A stretch of 64,000 bases of DNA from Neobacillus thermocopriae (GCF_010975035.1 NZ_JAAIUV010000017.1:1-64000), one strand, 5' to 3'; positions 1 to 12,394 are shown, numbered from the stretch's first letter. Numbers and translations are program-made. Notes: generated from the sequence alone by a model not told the origin.

Positions 1-89
1 AGCAAGCTTCTATTGGTCCGCTCGACTTGCATGTATTAGGCACGCCGCCAGCGTTCGTCCTGAGCCAGGATCAAACTCTCCAAAAAAGT
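1..89 (-). rRNA. 16S ribosomal RNA, 5' end only (partial)
   Basis: On the reverse strand this reads as the universal start of bacterial 16S rRNA: GAGAGTTTGATCCTGGCTC, followed by the GGCGGCGTGCCTAATACATG block. Only the first 90 or so bases are in the window and the gene continues off the left edge. The exact 5' end is placed near 89 by comparison with Bacillus 16S genes. It follows gyrA in the same direction, as the first rRNA operon does in B. subtilis. Confidence 0.97.
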
Positions 90-169
90 TGATTAGCTCA
101 TAAAATTAACGTTGGCTTCGTTTCGATAGAAACGAATGTTGTGATTTATTGACGTTTTTGGTTGTTTAG

Positions 170-182
170 TTTTCAAAGATCA
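170..182 (-). promoter_or_regulatory. boxA-like antitermination element of the rRNA leader
   Basis: Read on the minus strand this is TGATCTTTGAAAA, one base from the Bacillus boxA core TGTTCTTTGAAAA. It lies between the rRNA promoter and the 16S start, where NusB/S10 antitermination elements sit in rRNA leaders. The role is inferred from position and similarity. Confidence 0.6.
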
Positions 183-212
183 ATTTTTTTATCGCTCAGA
201 AGCGACTCTATT

Positions 213-241
213 AATATATCACCGTTTCTAGTGGAAGTCAA
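213..241 (-). promoter_or_regulatory. Sigma-A promoter of the rRNA operon
   Basis: On the minus strand there is TTGACT, a 17-base spacer and TATATT, close to the vegetative consensus. It is about 130 bases upstream of the 16S start. It is probably the main (P2-like) promoter; I did not find an equally good second one between it and gyrA. Confidence 0.75.
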
Positions 242-439
242 CATACTTTTTTCATTTTTTTTATTAAAATTAAACAAACACTTTTGCTGCCCTTCATATA
301 GTACTTTCCAACTCAAATAAAGGAAAACAATTACATTCAATTTAAAAAATTATATGGTGAGAAGCCAAGGGCTGACGTCTCACCGCTAAGCCACTTGTAT
401 AACCATTTTCAAGTCGATGAGTTACTTTTCTAATCTTAT
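242..439. other. Intergenic stretch between the rRNA promoter and the gyrA terminator
   Basis: AT-rich sequence with no convincing reading frame. It contains one inverted repeat (GGTGAGA at 357 and TCTCACC near 387) without a T-run, so it does not look like a terminator. Further upstream rRNA promoter elements could lie here, but none is clear enough to call. Confidence 0.4.
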
Positions 440-468
440 AAAAAAAGGAACACTTAAAGTGCTCCTTT
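440..468 (-). terminator. Intrinsic terminator of gyrA
   Basis: On the minus strand AAAGGAGCACTT and AGTGTTCCTTT form a stem with a tiny loop, followed by a T-run. It starts about 40 bases after the gyrA stop codon. Confidence 0.8.
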
Positions 469-510
469 CAAATAAGCTCTCCACCCTCGGAAATACTGCG
501 GTTTTCAATA

Positions 511-2982
511 TTATTGGTCACTTGTGTTTTCTTGATCTTCTTCCTTCTCTTCCTTTTCTACCTTAGCTACTGTCGCGACAGATTCATTTTCACTTTCCTT
601 CAGGGTAATAAGCTTCACACCTTGAGTGTTTCGGCCTAATTGAGAAATTCCCGCAACATCAATACGGATTAACACACCACTTGTGGTAATGAGCATTAAA
701 TCTTCTTCGCCCGTTACCGTACGTACAGATACAAGCTCTCCATTTTTCTCAGTTATATGGCATGTTTTTATTCCTTTGCCCCCTCTTCCTTGAATCCGAT
801 ATTCAGAAGCAGGGGTCCGTTTTCCATATCCATTTTTCGTAACAATTAGTATATCATTATTTTCTTCTAATACTTCCATGCCAACAACTTCATCATCACT
901 GTCAAGAGTAATCCCCTTGACTCCCGTAGCCGTACGGCCCATGGAGCGAACTTCTGTTTCAGCAAAGCGAATCAGCATACCTTTTTTAGTTCCAATAATG
1001 ATATCCTTATTTCCATCTGTTAAGCGAACAGATATTAATTCATCACCTTCACGAAGATTTAGAGCAATTAAGCCATTATTACGGATATGAGCAAAAGATG
1101 ACAATGGAGAACGTTTTGAAATCCCATCTTTAGTAGTAAAGAATAGATACCAATTATCAACAAATTCCTCAACTGGTATGATTGCGTTAACCCATTCTCC
1201 CTTTTCAATTCCAAGTAGATTTATAATCGGAATTCCTTTGGCTGTCCGGCTAAATTCAGGTATATCATACCCTTTGGAACGGTATACTTTTCCTTTATTC
1301 GTAAAGAACAAGATTGTATCATGGGTAGAAGTCGTGATTAAATGTTCAACAAAGTCATCTTCATTTGTTCCCATTCCCTGAACACCACGTCCACCTCGTT
1401 TTTGGGCACGATAAGTGGAAACAGGAAGACGTTTGATATAGCCGTTATGAGTTAGAGTAATGACAATATTTTCACGAGGAATTAAATCCTCATCTTCAAT
1501 ATTTTCAACTCCTCCTGCGGCAATTTCTGTACGGCGTGTATCATTATAACGCTCTTTTATTTCTAGCAGTTCTTCACGGATAATATCGAGAATTTTTTCT
1601 TCATCTGCGAGAATCGCTTTTAATTCAGAAATTAACTTTACTAGACTTTGATATTCTTCTTCAATTTTCTCTCTTTCCAATCCGGTTAAGCGCTGAAGGC
1701 GCATATCAAGGATCGCTTGTGCCTGTTTTTCTGATAAATTAAATTCTCTCATTAATCCTTCACGTGCAATATCAGTCGTTTGTGAGTTACGGATTAATGT
1801 TATCACTGCATCTAAATGGTCTAGTGCAATACGCAAACCTTCCAAAATATGTGCGCGCGCTTCCGCCTTACGCAATTCAAACTCTGTTCTTCTGCGAATA
1901 ACAACCTTTTGATGATCTAAATAATGCAACAAACATTGCTTTAGAGTTAACACTTTCGGCTGACCATTCACAAGCGCCAATGTGTTAATTCCGAAACTAG
2001 TTTGCATGGCTGTTTGTTTGTATAAATTATTTAACAGCACATTCGCGTTTGCATCTTTCCGTACTTCAATAACAATCCGCATACCCCTGCGGTCGGATTC
2101 ATCACGTAAATCAGTAATTCCATCAATTTTTTTATCACGGGCTAACTCAGCAATTTTTTCAATCAGCTTTGCTTTGTTGACTTGATATGGTAATTCCTTA
2201 ACAATAATAACTTCTTTACCATTTGATTTTTGCTCTATTTCCACCTTGGCTCTTAATGTGATGGAGCCACGGCCAGTATCATATGCTTTACGAATACCGC
2301 TGCGTCCAAGGATAATCCCACCAGTAGGAAAGTCAGGACCAGGGATAATCTCCATCAATTCCTGTGTGGTAATCTCAGGATCACGGCTCACTGCTAAAAC
2401 CGCGTCAATTACTTCGCCGAGCTGGTGAGGAGGGATATTAGTCGCCATACCTACAGCAATTCCAGTTGTTCCATTTACTAATAGGTTAGGGAATCTTGCT
2501 GGCAATACTACAGGTTCCTTTTCCTCACCATCATAGTTATCTTGATAATCAATTGTATCTTTGTTAATATCTCTTAATAATTCCATGGAAATTTTGGACA
2601 TTCTCGACTCAGTATATCGCATCGCAGCAGCAGCATCACCGTCAACAGAACCGAAGTTTCCATGACCGTCAACAAGCATATACCGATAGTTAAAATCTTG
2701 GGCCATCCGAACCATTGTTTCATAAACAGCCGAATCACCATGAGGGTGATATTTACCGATAACATCCCCAACTATACGGGCTGACTTTTTATATGGTTTG
2801 TCTGCATGTATTCCAAGATCATGCATAGCATAAAGAATACGTCGGTGAACCGGCTTTAACCCGTCACGAACGTCCGGAAGAGCCCGTGAGACAATAACAC
2901 TCATAGCATAGTCAAGGAAGGAAGACTTCATTTCCTGACTAATATTAATCTCTTTTATTTGAGAATTTGGTGTATCAGCCAT
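511..2982 (-). CDS. gyrA: DNA gyrase subunit A
   Basis: GyrA is the breakage-reunion subunit of the A2B2 gyrase that introduces negative supercoils using ATP hydrolysed by GyrB. The protein is 823 residues, normal for the family. The catalytic tyrosine is Y123 in the [10 protein letters not shown] motif. The quinolone-determining region reads [10 protein letters not shown], with Ser84 and Glu88, i.e. the susceptible-type residues. A GyrA-box (KRGGRGVQG) and the beta-pinwheel repeats occupy the C-terminal third, and the tail is acidic. The start has a good AGGAGGT ribosome binding site. A weak hairpin with T-run (3008-3040) lies between gyrB and gyrA and could attenuate read-through. The position after gyrB and before an rRNA operon matches B. 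subtilis. Confidence 0.99.
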   Translation of the reverse strand: MADTPNSQIKEINISQEMKSSFLDYAMSVIVSRALPDVRDGLKPVHRRILYAMHDLGIHADKPYKKSARIVGDVIGKYHPHGDSAVYETMVRMAQDFNYRYMLVDGHGNFGSVDGDAAAAMRYTESRMSKISMELLRDINKDTIDYQDNYDGEEKEPVVLPARFPNLLVNGTTGIAVGMATNIPPHQLGEVIDAVLAVSRDPEITTQELMEIIPGPDFPTGGIILGRSGIRKAYDTGRGSITLRAKVEIEQKSNGKEVIIVKELPYQVNKAKLIEKIAELARDKKIDGITDLRDESDRRGMRIVIEVRKDANANVLLNNLYKQTAMQTSFGINTLALVNGQPKVLTLKQCLLHYLDHQKVVIRRRTEFELRKAEARAHILEGLRIALDHLDAVITLIRNSQTTDIAREGLMREFNLSEKQAQAILDMRLQRLTGLEREKIEEEYQSLVKLISELKAILADEEKILDIIREELLEIKERYNDTRRTEIAAGGVENIEDEDLIPRENIVITLTHNGYIKRLPVSTYRAQKRGGRGVQGMGTNEDDFVEHLITTSTHDTILFFTNKGKVYRSKGYDIPEFSRTAKGIPIINLLGIEKGEWVNAIIPVEEFVDNWYLFFTTKDGISKRSPLSSFAHIRNNGLIALNLREGDELISVRLTDGNKDIIIGTKKGMLIRFAETEVRSMGRTATGVKGITLDSDDEVVGMEVLEENNDILIVTKNGYGKRTPASEYRIQGRGGKGIKTCHITEKNGELVSVRTVTGEEDLMLITTSGVLIRIDVAGISQLGRNTQGVKLITLKESENESVATVAKVEKEEKEEDQENTSDQ

Positions 2983-3054
2983 ATTTGGTACCTCCTTTAT
3001 GGATTACCAAAAAGAAAAAGGAGGATAGAAAGCTCTACCCTTTTTTTCCCTTTG

Positions 3055-4983
<1,929 letters not shown>

Positions 4984-5039
4984 TTATTTCACCTGCACTT
5001 TCTGCCTTATGAATCTATAGTTTTAAAAAAATAATCATA

Positions 5040-5288
5040 TTAAAATTCTTGTAAATACATTTGGCTGGAACGTTTTTTTAACGTTCCTGAGGCAATCGGG
5101 GATAAATAGATCTTATCAACGGTAATCACAATTGATTTGGTTCTTTTTTTGGACAGGTTAATAACCTCTTTTTGGTGATAGTGAAAGAATTCTTCCATCG
5201 ACTCTGAATTTTCCGTGCTATCTTTATCTAGTATAGCAATAATATCTTTTAACCTAATATTAAGATCTTCCCCGATATGAATATACAT
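5040..5288 (-). CDS. remB: RemB/YaaB family extracellular-matrix regulator
   Basis: A small protein of 82 residues beginning MYIHIGED and containing SIVITVDKIYLSP and GTLKKRS, which match the RemB (YaaB, DUF370) family located between recF and gyrB in Bacillus. In B. subtilis RemA and RemB are needed for biofilm matrix gene activation; RemB has no known enzymatic activity. I chose ATG 5288 because an in-frame TTG at 5300 overlaps the GAGGTG ribosome binding site. The gene starts within a few bases of the recF stop, so the two are probably translated from one message. Confidence 0.9.
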   Translation of the reverse strand: MYIHIGEDLNIRLKDIIAILDKDSTENSESMEEFFHYHQKEVINLSKKRTKSIVITVDKIYLSPIASGTLKKRSSQMYLQEF

Positions 5289-5296
5289 ATAGCACC

Positions 5297-6415
5297 TCAA
5301 TCACTTTTCTTAATATTGCCGGATGTAACTACAAATGTAGAGGCTTCTTTTAATGTTTGATGATCAATTCCGTCAACACTAGTCGTTGTAACAAAGGTTT
5401 GTACCTTTCCTTGAATCGTATTTAATAGGTGTGATTGGCGATAATCATCTAATTCTGATAATACATCGTCCAACAGAAGAATTGGGTATTCACCAATTTC
5501 CGCATGAATTAATTCAATTTCAGCTAGCTTAACAGATAGTGCTGTTGTTCGCTGCTGACCTTGAGATCCAAATGTCTGAACATCTCTTTCATTGACATGA
5601 AACACGATATCATCCCGGTGGGGGCCAAAAAGTGTGGTCCCACGTTCAATTTCCCTGAATCTAACCTTTTCAAATTTTTCTATAAAACTTGTTACCATTT
5701 TCGACAAATCTTGGCCTTCTAATACCTCAACAGACGGTTTATAGTTTATTTCAAGCGTTTCTAACCCTCTTGAGATTCCTTGATGAATGGGCTTTGCCCA
5801 CTTTTCAAGTAATTGGAGAAATTCAAATCTTTTTGAAACAATTTTCACAGCCATTTGGATAAATTGTTCCGTTAAAACCTCAAGCATGGTTTGATTTGTT
5901 TCCCTTTTGCTTTGCAGCATTTTTAAAAAATGATTGCGCTGTTGTAGTACTTTTTGATATTGACTCATATCATGTAAATAAACAGGAGAGATCTGTCCGA
6001 TTTCCATATCAATAAATCGTCTTCGGACCTGTGGGCTTCCTTTTACAAGGTTGAGATCCTCTGGAGCAAACATGACTACGTTCATATTTCCAACATATTG
6101 GCTTAACTTTTGTTGTTCAATATGGTTTAATTTTGCCTTTTTGCCTTTTTTGGAAATGACCAATTCTAATGGCAAGGCACTGTGATGTTTTTGGACCCTT
6201 CCCTCTATTTTAGCATAATCTTCATCCCAACGAATGAGATCTTTGTCATTTGAAGTCCGATGGGATTTGGCCATAGCTAAAACATAAATCGACTCCATCA
6301 CATTTGTTTTTCCTTGAGCATTTTCACCTAGGATGACATTAACTTTATTCTCAAATTCAATCGACAATTCAGGGTAATTCCGGTAATTTTTTAAAACAAG
6401 TGATTCTATAAACAT
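5297..6415 (-). CDS. recF: DNA replication and repair protein RecF
   Basis: RecF is an SMC-like ATPase that loads RecA at single-strand gaps together with RecO and RecR. The 372-residue protein has Walker [10 protein letters not shown] at residues 30-38, an ABC-type signature in [13 protein letters not shown], and Walker B in [12 protein letters not shown]. There is no long coiled coil, as expected for RecF. It lies between yaaA and remB, 16 bases downstream of yaaA, in the conserved dnaA-gyrA cluster. Confidence 0.98.
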   Translation of the reverse strand: MFIESLVLKNYRNYPELSIEFENKVNVILGENAQGKTNVMESIYVLAMAKSHRTSNDKDLIRWDEDYAKIEGRVQKHHSALPLELVISKKGKKAKLNHIEQQKLSQYVGNMNVVMFAPEDLNLVKGSPQVRRRFIDMEIGQISPVYLHDMSQYQKVLQQRNHFLKMLQSKRETNQTMLEVLTEQFIQMAVKIVSKRFEFLQLLEKWAKPIHQGISRGLETLEINYKPSVEVLEGQDLSKMVTSFIEKFEKVRFREIERGTTLFGPHRDDIVFHVNERDVQTFGSQGQQRTTALSVKLAEIELIHAEIGEYPILLLDDVLSELDDYRQSHLLNTIQGKVQTFVTTTSVDGIDHQTLKEASTFVVTSGNIKKSD

Positions 6416-6431
6416 GTAAAGTCGTCCTTTA

Positions 6432-6665
6432 TTAGTCAGTAATCAGAAACTCCCCAAAGCCAGGAATTTGGACTATATCTCCGGAACGTAGTTTTCTTCC
6501 TCTTCTTTGATCCTGTTCACCATTTATGAACACTTCATGTTCACTTAAAAACCATTTGGCCATTCCGCCAGTTTGAATCACATCTGCGAGCTTTAAAAAC
6601 TGTCCCAATGTAATAAACTCGGTATCTAGCTTTATTTTCTCAGGCACTTTTTCACCCACATTCAT
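6432..6665 (-). CDS. yaaA: S4-domain RNA-binding protein YaaA
   Basis: A 77-residue protein that is essentially a single S4 RNA-binding domain ([20 protein letters not shown], then [12 protein letters not shown]). It is the YaaA family found between dnaN and recF in Firmicutes, also called RlbA and linked to ribosome assembly of the large subunit. The gene is short but strongly conserved in sequence and place. The start at 6665 is the first ATG after an in-frame stop. Confidence 0.93.
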   Translation of the reverse strand: MNVGEKVPEKIKLDTEFITLGQFLKLADVIQTGGMAKWFLSEHEVFINGEQDQRRGRKLRSGDIVQIPGFGEFLITD

Positions 6666-6803
6666 CTAATAATTCTCGTAAAGTCTCAATACTTTATTTT
6701 ACTAAATTTTCATCCTTAATTCAAAAATTAACAATAAAATTGCAAAGAATGCCGCCTAGAGTGAGGCGGCATATAAAAAAATTTATATAAATTTTATTTA
6801 AAA

Positions 6804-7940
6804 TTAATAGGTTCTTACAGGCAAAATCAGCTGTAATATCGTATCATCATGTAGCGGACGGATTAGGAATGGACGCATAGCTCCAGTAAAGCTGATCCGG
6901 ATATCCGTTCCTTCCAAAGCTTTTAAAGCATCCATCATATATTTCGCACTAAAGGATATTTTTAAGTCCTCTCCTTCAATTGCCTCACTTTGAATTTCTT
7001 CAACGACTTTCCCAATTTCAGGTGAATTAGAGGATATTTCGATAATACCATGATCAATTGTAGAAAGCTTAACGACATTATTTCTTCCTTCCCTTGCAAG
7101 GAGAGATGCACGATCAATCGCCTGAAGAAATTCCTTCGTATTTACGATTACGTCTGTTTTACTTTCTGTCGGAATTAATCTTGAAGTATCAGGGTAATTT
7201 CCTTCTAATAATCTAGAGAAGAAGAGCAAATGTTTCGCTTTAAATAGAATTTGATTTTCTGTAATGACAATATCGATTAATTCATTATTATCATCGATAA
7301 TTTTGCTTAACTCATTTAAGCTTTTTCCAGGAATGACTACGTTATAAGATTCGTTATTTTCAGCTTCAATTTTTGCCTTTCGGAGGGCAAGACGGTGGCT
7401 GTCTGTTGCAATACAGGTTAATTCTCCATTTTCAATTCTCCAGTTTACACCTGTCAAGATTGGTCGAGTTTCTGAAGTAGATACTGCAAAATGAGTTTGA
7501 CGGATCATTGCTTTTAATAAATCCGTTGGAATATGGAATTTATTATTTTCTTCTATTTGTGGTAGGTGTGGATATTCTTCTGCGTCAAGGCCAATCAAGT
7601 TAAACTCTGATTTACCAGAACGAATCACTGTTTGTAGTGAACCTTGTACTTCAATTTCCACTGTATCAGTAGGAAGCTTCTTTACAATTTCACTAAAAAA
7701 TTTTGCTTGGAGAACAATTGATCCAGTCTCTTTAATTTCAACAATTTCATTGCCTTCTTCTTCTTTGGGAATAAATGATTCAATAGATATATCAGAATCA
7801 CTACCAGTTAAAGTGACTCCTTCATTTGTTGTAGTAATTTTAATTCCTGTTAAGATCGGAATGGTTGTTCTAGTTGTGACAGCCTTCATTACATCTTGAA
7901 CACTTTGAACCAGACGGTCTCGTTGGATTATAAATTTCAT
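6804..7940 (-). CDS. dnaN: DNA polymerase III sliding clamp, beta subunit
   Basis: DnaN is the ring-shaped clamp that holds the replicative polymerase on DNA and recruits other factors. With the ATG at 7940 the protein is 378 residues and begins MKFIIQRDRLVQSVQDV, identical in register to B. subtilis DnaN; a GGAGGA ribosome binding site precedes it. A longer in-frame extension upstream (to 8033) runs into the origin element and has no family support, so I left it out. The C-terminus RPLHDDTILQLILPVRTY carries the conserved end that closes the protein-binding pocket. Confidence 0.98.
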   Translation of the reverse strand: MKFIIQRDRLVQSVQDVMKAVTTRTTIPILTGIKITTTNEGVTLTGSDSDISIESFIPKEEEGNEIVEIKETGSIVLQAKFFSEIVKKLPTDTVEIEVQGSLQTVIRSGKSEFNLIGLDAEEYPHLPQIEENNKFHIPTDLLKAMIRQTHFAVSTSETRPILTGVNWRIENGELTCIATDSHRLALRKAKIEAENNESYNVVIPGKSLNELSKIIDDNNELIDIVITENQILFKAKHLLFFSRLLEGNYPDTSRLIPTESKTDVIVNTKEFLQAIDRASLLAREGRNNVVKLSTIDHGIIEISSNSPEIGKVVEEIQSEAIEGEDLKISFSAKYMMDALKALEGTDIRISFTGAMRPFLIRPLHDDTILQLILPVRTY

Positions 7941-7974
7941 GTTTAAATCCTCCGTTTTTGGCATATTTTTTAGT

Positions 7975-8023
7975 GGAAATACATATAATAATTTTTTAAA
8001 AAAAGTAGAAGTACTAGTAGGAG
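7975..8023 (-). other. oriC unwinding region: DnaA-trio tract plus AT-rich element
   Basis: On the minus strand, a TTATCCACA box is followed by a run of triplets CTC-CTA-CTA-GTA-CTT-CTA-CTT (8023 down to 8003), then an almost pure A/T stretch. In B. subtilis, repeats of 3'-GAT-5' next to the DnaA boxes (the DnaA-trio) guide the DnaA filament onto one strand to open the duplex. The same order (boxes, trios, AT-rich DUE, dnaN) is seen here. Assignment is by pattern and position. Confidence 0.75.
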
Positions 8024-8032
8024 TTGTTAACA

Positions 8033-8115
8033 TGTGGATAACTCCTTTTTTTAACGGAAAGACAGCCTATCCACATGTGGACAGACTGTGCACATATCGA
8101 AAAAAGTTATTCACA
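8033..8115. other. oriC2: DnaA-box cluster between dnaA and dnaN
   Basis: Boxes seen include TGTGGATAA at 8033-8041, a back-to-back pair at 8067-8084 (CTATCCACA and TGTGGACAG), and TTATTCACA at 8107-8115. A near-box TGTGCACA is at 8087. The first is a perfect inverse of TTATCCACA. This is the DnaA assembly site next to the unwinding region. Confidence 0.88.
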
Positions 8116-8180
8116 TGTTAAACAAATGAAAAGCGCCGTGGCTTTATGCTTCTAGTCGACAGCAGCCAGACACTTTATGA

Positions 8181-9527
8181 TTAAATTTTTAACATCTCAT
8201 TCAATTCTTTTAATTGTTTTTGTAGTTGGGCATCAGATTGAAGGAGCTTAGAAATTTTTTCATGAGCATGGATGACTGTTGTGTGATCACGTCCTCCAAA
8301 TTCTTCTCCTATTTTAGGTAAAGAATAATCCGTTAATTCACGAGATAAATACATGGCAATTTGACGTGGAAAAGCAATCGACTTTGTCCGCTTTTTCGCT
8401 TTGAAATCTTCTAGTTTCACATTAAACAGTTCTCCAACAGCTTTCTGAATATCATGAATGGTAATAACCTTTGGCTTTGAACTTGGAATAATATCTTTAA
8501 GTGCTTCAGCTGCTAAATCTGCATTAATATCTTTGTTAATTAATGAGGAATAGGCAACCACACGGATAAGAGCTCCTTCAAGTTCACGAATGTTGGAATC
8601 AATTTGATTAGCAATATAAAGCATCACTTCGTTTGGAATATCTAAACCTTCTGCTTTTGCTTTTTTTCTTAAAATCGCAATTCTTGTTTCAAGGTCAGGA
8701 GGAGTAATATCCGTTATTAATCCCCATTCAAACCTAGATCGCAAGCGGTCTTCCAATGTAGGAATTTCTCTTGGTGGCCGGTCACTAGAAATAACAATTT
8801 GTTTGCTTTCTTCATGCAAACTATTAAACGTATGGAAAAATTCCTCTTGTGTTGATTCTTTTCCAGCTAAAAACTGAATATCATCTATTAGCAGGACATC
8901 GACATTTCGGTATTTATTACGAAAGCTTTCAGCTCGATTGTCACGAATAGAGTTAATGAATTCATTTGTAAATTTTTCCGACGATAAATAAACCACTTTA
9001 GCGGAAGGATTATGATCTAATACATAGTGGCCAATGGCATGCATTAAATGTGTTTTACCTAAGCCGACTCCACCGTAAATAAAGAGCGGATTATAGGCTT
9101 TTGCCGGTGCTTCGGCTACAGCAAGTGATGCTGCATGGGCAAAACGGTTTCCGGAACCAATTACAAATGTATCAAATGTGTATTTTGAATTTAATATATT
9201 TGAAGGAAATTCAATGTGATCATCATCTTTTTTTACTTTTTTCGGAGGAGTTGGGATATCAAATTCCTCCTCTTTTTGATTTTGCGGAATGATGAATTTT
9301 ACAGATAATTCTTCCCCCGTAATATCATAAAGAATTCCAGAGATTAGCTTAGAGTATCGTTCCTCCAGCCAGTCACGTGCAAATTCATTTGGGGCTGTTA
9401 TGACAAGCAGATCACCTTGAAGGGAATGAGCCTTGGTTGATTTTAGCCATGTATCAAAACTGGGCTTGCTTATTTTTTTTTCAATCTTTGCAAGTGCTGC
9501 ATGCCAAAGATCCGCAATATTTTCCAA
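8181..9527 (-). CDS. dnaA: Chromosomal replication initiator DnaA
   Basis: DnaA is the AAA+ initiator that binds DnaA boxes and melts oriC. Domain I is residues 1-80, followed by a short linker. The AAA+ core has Walker A GGVGLGKT at 152-159 and Walker B LLIDDIQF with Asp215/Asp216. Domain IV carries the DNA-binding signature [15 protein letters not shown] near residue 408. The length, 448 residues, matches B. subtilis (446). The start is TTG at 9527, preceded by AAAGGAGG with an eight-base spacer. It is flanked on both sides by DnaA-box fields, so it is likely autoregulated. Confidence 0.99.
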   Translation of the reverse strand: MENIADLWHAALAKIEKKISKPSFDTWLKSTKAHSLQGDLLVITAPNEFARDWLEERYSKLISGILYDITGEELSVKFIIPQNQKEEEFDIPTPPKKVKKDDDHIEFPSNILNSKYTFDTFVIGSGNRFAHAASLAVAEAPAKAYNPLFIYGGVGLGKTHLMHAIGHYVLDHNPSAKVVYLSSEKFTNEFINSIRDNRAESFRNKYRNVDVLLIDDIQFLAGKESTQEEFFHTFNSLHEESKQIVISSDRPPREIPTLEDRLRSRFEWGLITDITPPDLETRIAILRKKAKAEGLDIPNEVMLYIANQIDSNIRELEGALIRVVAYSSLINKDINADLAAEALKDIIPSSKPKVITIHDIQKAVGELFNVKLEDFKAKKRTKSIAFPRQIAMYLSRELTDYSLPKIGEEFGGRDHTTVIHAHEKISKLLQSDAQLQKQLKELNEMLKI

Positions 9528-9699
9528 CTAGTTTCCCTCCTTTTTTTAGCCTATAACAATATCTATTTTGTGTTTTCCGCTTTACTCCCTAGAAAATATG
9601 ATTATTAATGGAGTTTTGCTTTTATCAATCATTTTATTCGATAAAAGTTATCCTAAAATAATATTACTATCTAAAGAGTAGAACCTATGAATTTATAAA

Positions 9700-10035
9700 T
9701 ATGCATAACAGTGATTGTGGAAAACATATAATAAGGAAATAATGTGGAGTTTCGACAATATCCACTACTTGTGGACAAGTTTTTACAGAACCTCGGAATA
9801 ACTTACTAACACATTATCCACATTCTGTGGATATCGAAATTTTAGAATAAAGTTATTAAGAGTGAAAACACAAATATAATATCAAATAATAGTTAGGTAC
9901 GCAATGGTTTTTCAAAGTTTATCCACAAGTGTCGCAACGTGTGAATAAAAATTGTCCACAGGTTGATAGTTTGTGAAAAACCTGTCAATATGTTGTGTGG
10001 ATATTAAAAAATATGTCGATTTTTTATCCACATAT
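9700..10035. other. oriC1: DnaA-box field between dnaA and rpmH
   Basis: This AT-rich gap holds many DnaA-box sequences: TGTGGAAAA (9716), TGTGGACAA (9770), TTATCCACA (9814), TGTGGATAT (9826), TTATCCACA (9919), TGTGAATAA (9940), TTGTCCACA (9952), TGTGGATAT (9996) and TTATCCACA (10024). Three are exact consensus. In B. subtilis the dnaA-upstream boxes (incA/incB) are needed for origin function and for dnaA repression. The gap from 9528 to 9699 holds the dnaA ribosome binding site and presumably its promoter. Confidence 0.92.
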
Positions 10036-10130
10036 TTTTTGAAGAATTTACATAGGGAATTGTTAATCAAAGAGCAGTATATTTTCTCTAAAAGGAAAAC
10101 TTTGATAGTTAGATATGAGAGGGAACAAGG

Positions 10131-10160
10131 TTGACAATTTTAAGCAGACATCTTTATAAT
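10131..10160 (+). promoter_or_regulatory. Sigma-A promoter of rpmH
   Basis: TTGACA at 10131 and TATAAT at 10155, both perfect hexamers, separated by 18 bases. It lies about 60 bases upstream of the rpmH start codon. Confidence 0.85.
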
Positions 10161-10218
10161 AAATAAGACTGTCAATTTGTAATGAATTGAGGGCTATTCC
10201 TCTAGGGAGGTGTCATAT

Positions 10219-10353
10219 ATGAAAAGAACGTATCAACCAAATAAGCGCAAGCATAGCAAAGTTCACGGTTTCCGTAAACGTATGAGCACAGCAAACGGAC
10301 GTAAAGTTCTTGCGCGCCGTCGTCGTAAAGGAAGAAAAGTATTATCAGCTTAG
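10219..10353 (+). CDS. rpmH: 50S ribosomal protein L34
   Basis: A 44-residue, extremely basic protein starting [14 protein letters not shown] and ending [12 protein letters not shown], the hallmark of L34, a late-assembling large-subunit protein. The start follows an AGGGAGGTG ribosome binding site at 10204-10212. It has its own strong promoter and terminator. It sits divergently from dnaA across the origin, followed by rnpA as in nearly all Firmicutes. Confidence 0.98.
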   Translation: MKRTYQPNKRKHSKVHGFRKRMSTANGRKVLARRRRKGRKVLSA

Positions 10354-10382
10354 ACCACTGAAACGTCTCAGTGGTCTTTTTT
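10353..10382 (+). terminator. Intrinsic terminator of rpmH
   Basis: GACCACTG (10353-10360) pairs with CAGTGGTC (10369-10376), followed by six Ts. The stem begins at the last base of the rpmH stop codon. Some transcripts probably read through to rnpA. Confidence 0.85.
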
Positions 10383-10474
10383 CGCATTAGTACGTGTTAT
10401 ATATGGATTGTTTGCTAAAAATGTTGATTAGAGCAAAAAGTGTAGGACTCTAAATCGACTGAAGGTGTTTAAAG

Positions 10475-10822
10475 ATGAGAAAAGAGTTGAGAATTAAAAA
10501 AAATCAAGACTTTCAAGCGGTGTTCCAAAAGGGACGTTCGTTTGCCAATCGACAATTTGTTGTCTATTCATTGGAAAAAGAGGGACAGGATGCTTTTCGA
10601 ATCGGCTTATCAGTCAGCAAAAAATTGGGGAATGCCGTAACAAGGAATCGAATTAAAAGATATATTCGACAATCTATTTTTGAACTCAAGGATCAACTAA
10701 AACAAGGATATGACTATGTAATTATTGCCAGAAAACCAGCTGCAGAAATGGATATGTCAGAGGTAAAAAAAAGTCTGTCTCATGTACTGAAGGTTGGCAA
10801 GGTTTTAGAGAAAGATAAATAG
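10475..10822 (+). CDS. rnpA: Ribonuclease P protein component
   Basis: RnpA is the protein cofactor of RNase P, which removes the 5' leader of pre-tRNAs. The 115-residue protein contains the conserved RNR motif in [14 protein letters not shown] near residue 55 and the expected basic surface. It follows rpmH by 120 bases and precedes spoIIIJ, the canonical order. A plain GAAGGTG ribosome binding site precedes the ATG. Confidence 0.97.
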   Translation: MRKELRIKKNQDFQAVFQKGRSFANRQFVVYSLEKEGQDAFRIGLSVSKKLGNAVTRNRIKRYIRQSIFELKDQLKQGYDYVIIARKPAAEMDMSEVKKSLSHVLKVGKVLEKDK

Positions 10823-10954
10823 GCGATAATTAGGATGAAAAACAAGTTATTTTCCTACTATAAAGAGACAAGTTTCTATATCACATGTTAAAATATTTTT
10901 GAAATTATTCTTACATAAACAGTTTTAATTATAGATGCAAGGAGGAAAAACTGG

Positions 10955-11728
10955 TTGAAAAAGCGAATATTACTTATATTTGGGATTATGTCAGTACTGC
11001 TTTTAGCTGGCTGTACAGAAGTAAATAAGCCAATAACGGCTGAAAGTACCGGGTTTTGGAATGAATATATCGTTTATCCATTATCTTGGCTCATTGTGAA
11101 GTGTGCGGAATTACTTGGAGGCAGTTTTGGCTTTTCGATTATCGTTGTCACAATACTTATTCGGTTAGCTATATTGCCTTTGATGATTAAGCAGACAAAA
11201 AGTTCAAAAGCCATGCAGGCTCTTCAACCGGAATTGCAGGCACTTCGTGAAAAATATAGTTCTAAAGATGCTAAAACACAACAAAAACTGCAGCAAGAAA
11301 CGATGGCACTTTTCCAAAAGCATGGGGTTAATCCGATGGCTGGTTGTTTCCCTTTATTAATTCAAATGCCGATTTTAATTGGTTTTTACCATGCGATTAT
11401 GAGAACGAGGGAAATTGCCGAGCATAATTTCTTATGGTTCGATTTAGGGGAAAAGGACCCACTCTTCTTATTGCCAATTATCGCTGGTATTACAACTTTT
11501 ATCCAACAAAAAATGATGATGGCTGGCACGACAAACCAAAATCCACAAATGGCCATGATGGTTTGGATGATGCCGATTATGATTGTCATCTTTGCTCTTA
11601 ACTTCCCGGCAGCCTTATCATTGTATTGGGTAATTGGTAATATTTTTATGATTGTTCAAACTTATTTTATTAAAGGTCCGGAGCTAAAGGCACAAGCTGC
11701 CGGCAAAGCGGGAGGAGCAAAAAAGTGA
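10955..11728 (+). CDS. spoIIIJ: Membrane protein insertase SpoIIIJ/YidC (OxaA1)
   Basis: A YidC/Oxa1-family insertase that places proteins into the cytoplasmic membrane with or without SecYEG. The 257-residue precursor has a lipoprotein signal ending LLLAGC, with the lipid-modified Cys at residue 20, then five predicted membrane segments. The conserved hydrophilic-groove arginine is in [16 protein letters not shown]. In B. subtilis this copy is also needed for activating sigma G in the forespore. The start is TTG at 10955, nine bases after AAGGAGG. It overlaps jag by four bases. Confidence 0.95.
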   Translation: MKKRILLIFGIMSVLLLAGCTEVNKPITAESTGFWNEYIVYPLSWLIVKCAELLGGSFGFSIIVVTILIRLAILPLMIKQTKSSKAMQALQPELQALREKYSSKDAKTQQKLQQETMALFQKHGVNPMAGCFPLLIQMPILIGFYHAIMRTREIAEHNFLWFDLGEKDPLFLLPIIAGITTFIQQKMMMAGTTNQNPQMAMMVWMMPIMIVIFALNFPAALSLYWVIGNIFMIVQTYFIKGPELKAQAAGKAGGAKK

Positions 11729-12351
11729 AACAGGTCACTGCTACAGGACAAACCGTCGAAGAAGCAGTAAAATCAGCTTTAGCTCAATTAAAAACGACGA
11801 AAGACCGCGCAGAAGTACACATTATCGATGAAGGGAAAAAAGGGATTTTTGGCATTTTTGGTTCACGTCCGGCTGTAGTCAAAGTTACACTCAGCCTTGA
11901 TCCGATCGAAGAAGCGACGAAGTTTTTAAAACAAGTAAGTAGCCAAATGGGAGCGCCAGTTGAAATTGAAGTAAAACGTGATGGTAAACAGGTGCATTTT
12001 ATATTAAGTGGTGAGAAAATTGCTCTTTTGATCGGAAAGCGTGGCCAAACGTTAAATTCGCTTCAATATTTAACACAGCTGGTTATCAATCGCCATTCCG
12101 ATCAATATTTAACGGTGATACTGGATGCGGAAGATTATCGAAACAGAAGAAGTGAAACCCTTATCCAGTTAGCGAATCGCTTAGCTCAAAAGGCGATTAA
12201 AACAGGACAAGATGTTGCACTTGAGCCTATGCCATCCTATGAGAGAAAAGTGATTCATACTGCTTTAGCCGATAATAAACAAGTAAAAACCTTATCAGAT
12301 GGAGTTGAACCGCATCGACATGTGGTTATCTCTCCAGTGAAAACGAAATGA
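11725..12351 (+). CDS. jag: RNA-binding protein Jag (KhpB)
   Basis: Jag/KhpB is an RNA-binding protein with three parts: a Jag-N domain ([19 protein letters not shown]), a KH domain ([14 protein letters not shown] near residue 110) and an R3H domain ([15 protein letters not shown]). The length, 208 residues, is normal. It begins at a GTG that overlaps the spoIIIJ stop, so translation is coupled. In streptococci and lactobacilli KhpB with KhpA affects cell division and wall growth; in B. subtilis the gene is mainly known as the partner of spoIIIJ. Confidence 0.95.
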   Translation: MKQVTATGQTVEEAVKSALAQLKTTKDRAEVHIIDEGKKGIFGIFGSRPAVVKVTLSLDPIEEATKFLKQVSSQMGAPVEIEVKRDGKQVHFILSGEKIALLIGKRGQTLNSLQYLTQLVINRHSDQYLTVILDAEDYRNRRSETLIQLANRLAQKAIKTGQDVALEPMPSYERKVIHTALADNKQVKTLSDGVEPHRHVVISPVKTK

Positions 12352-12363
12352 TATGAAACATTA

Positions 12364-12394
12364 AACATCCTATCGATCGATAGGATGTTTTTTT
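12364..12394 (+). terminator. Terminator after jag
   Basis: AACATCCTATCG and CGATAGGATGTT form a perfect inverted repeat around a short centre, followed by seven Ts. The whole 26-base core is a perfect palindrome. Confidence 0.85.

Noticed and set aside
355..395. GGTGAGA...TCTCACC inverted repeat upstream of the rRNA promoter
   Set aside because: There is no T-run, no link to a gene start and no known motif; probably chance.
7941..8033. N-terminal extension of DnaN
   Set aside because: The extra 31 codons run through the AT-rich origin element and DnaA-trio; the family start and a GGAGGA site are at 7940.
12364..12389. Perfect 26-base palindrome considered as an operator
   Set aside because: It is directly followed by a T-run just after the jag stop codon, so a terminator explains it.
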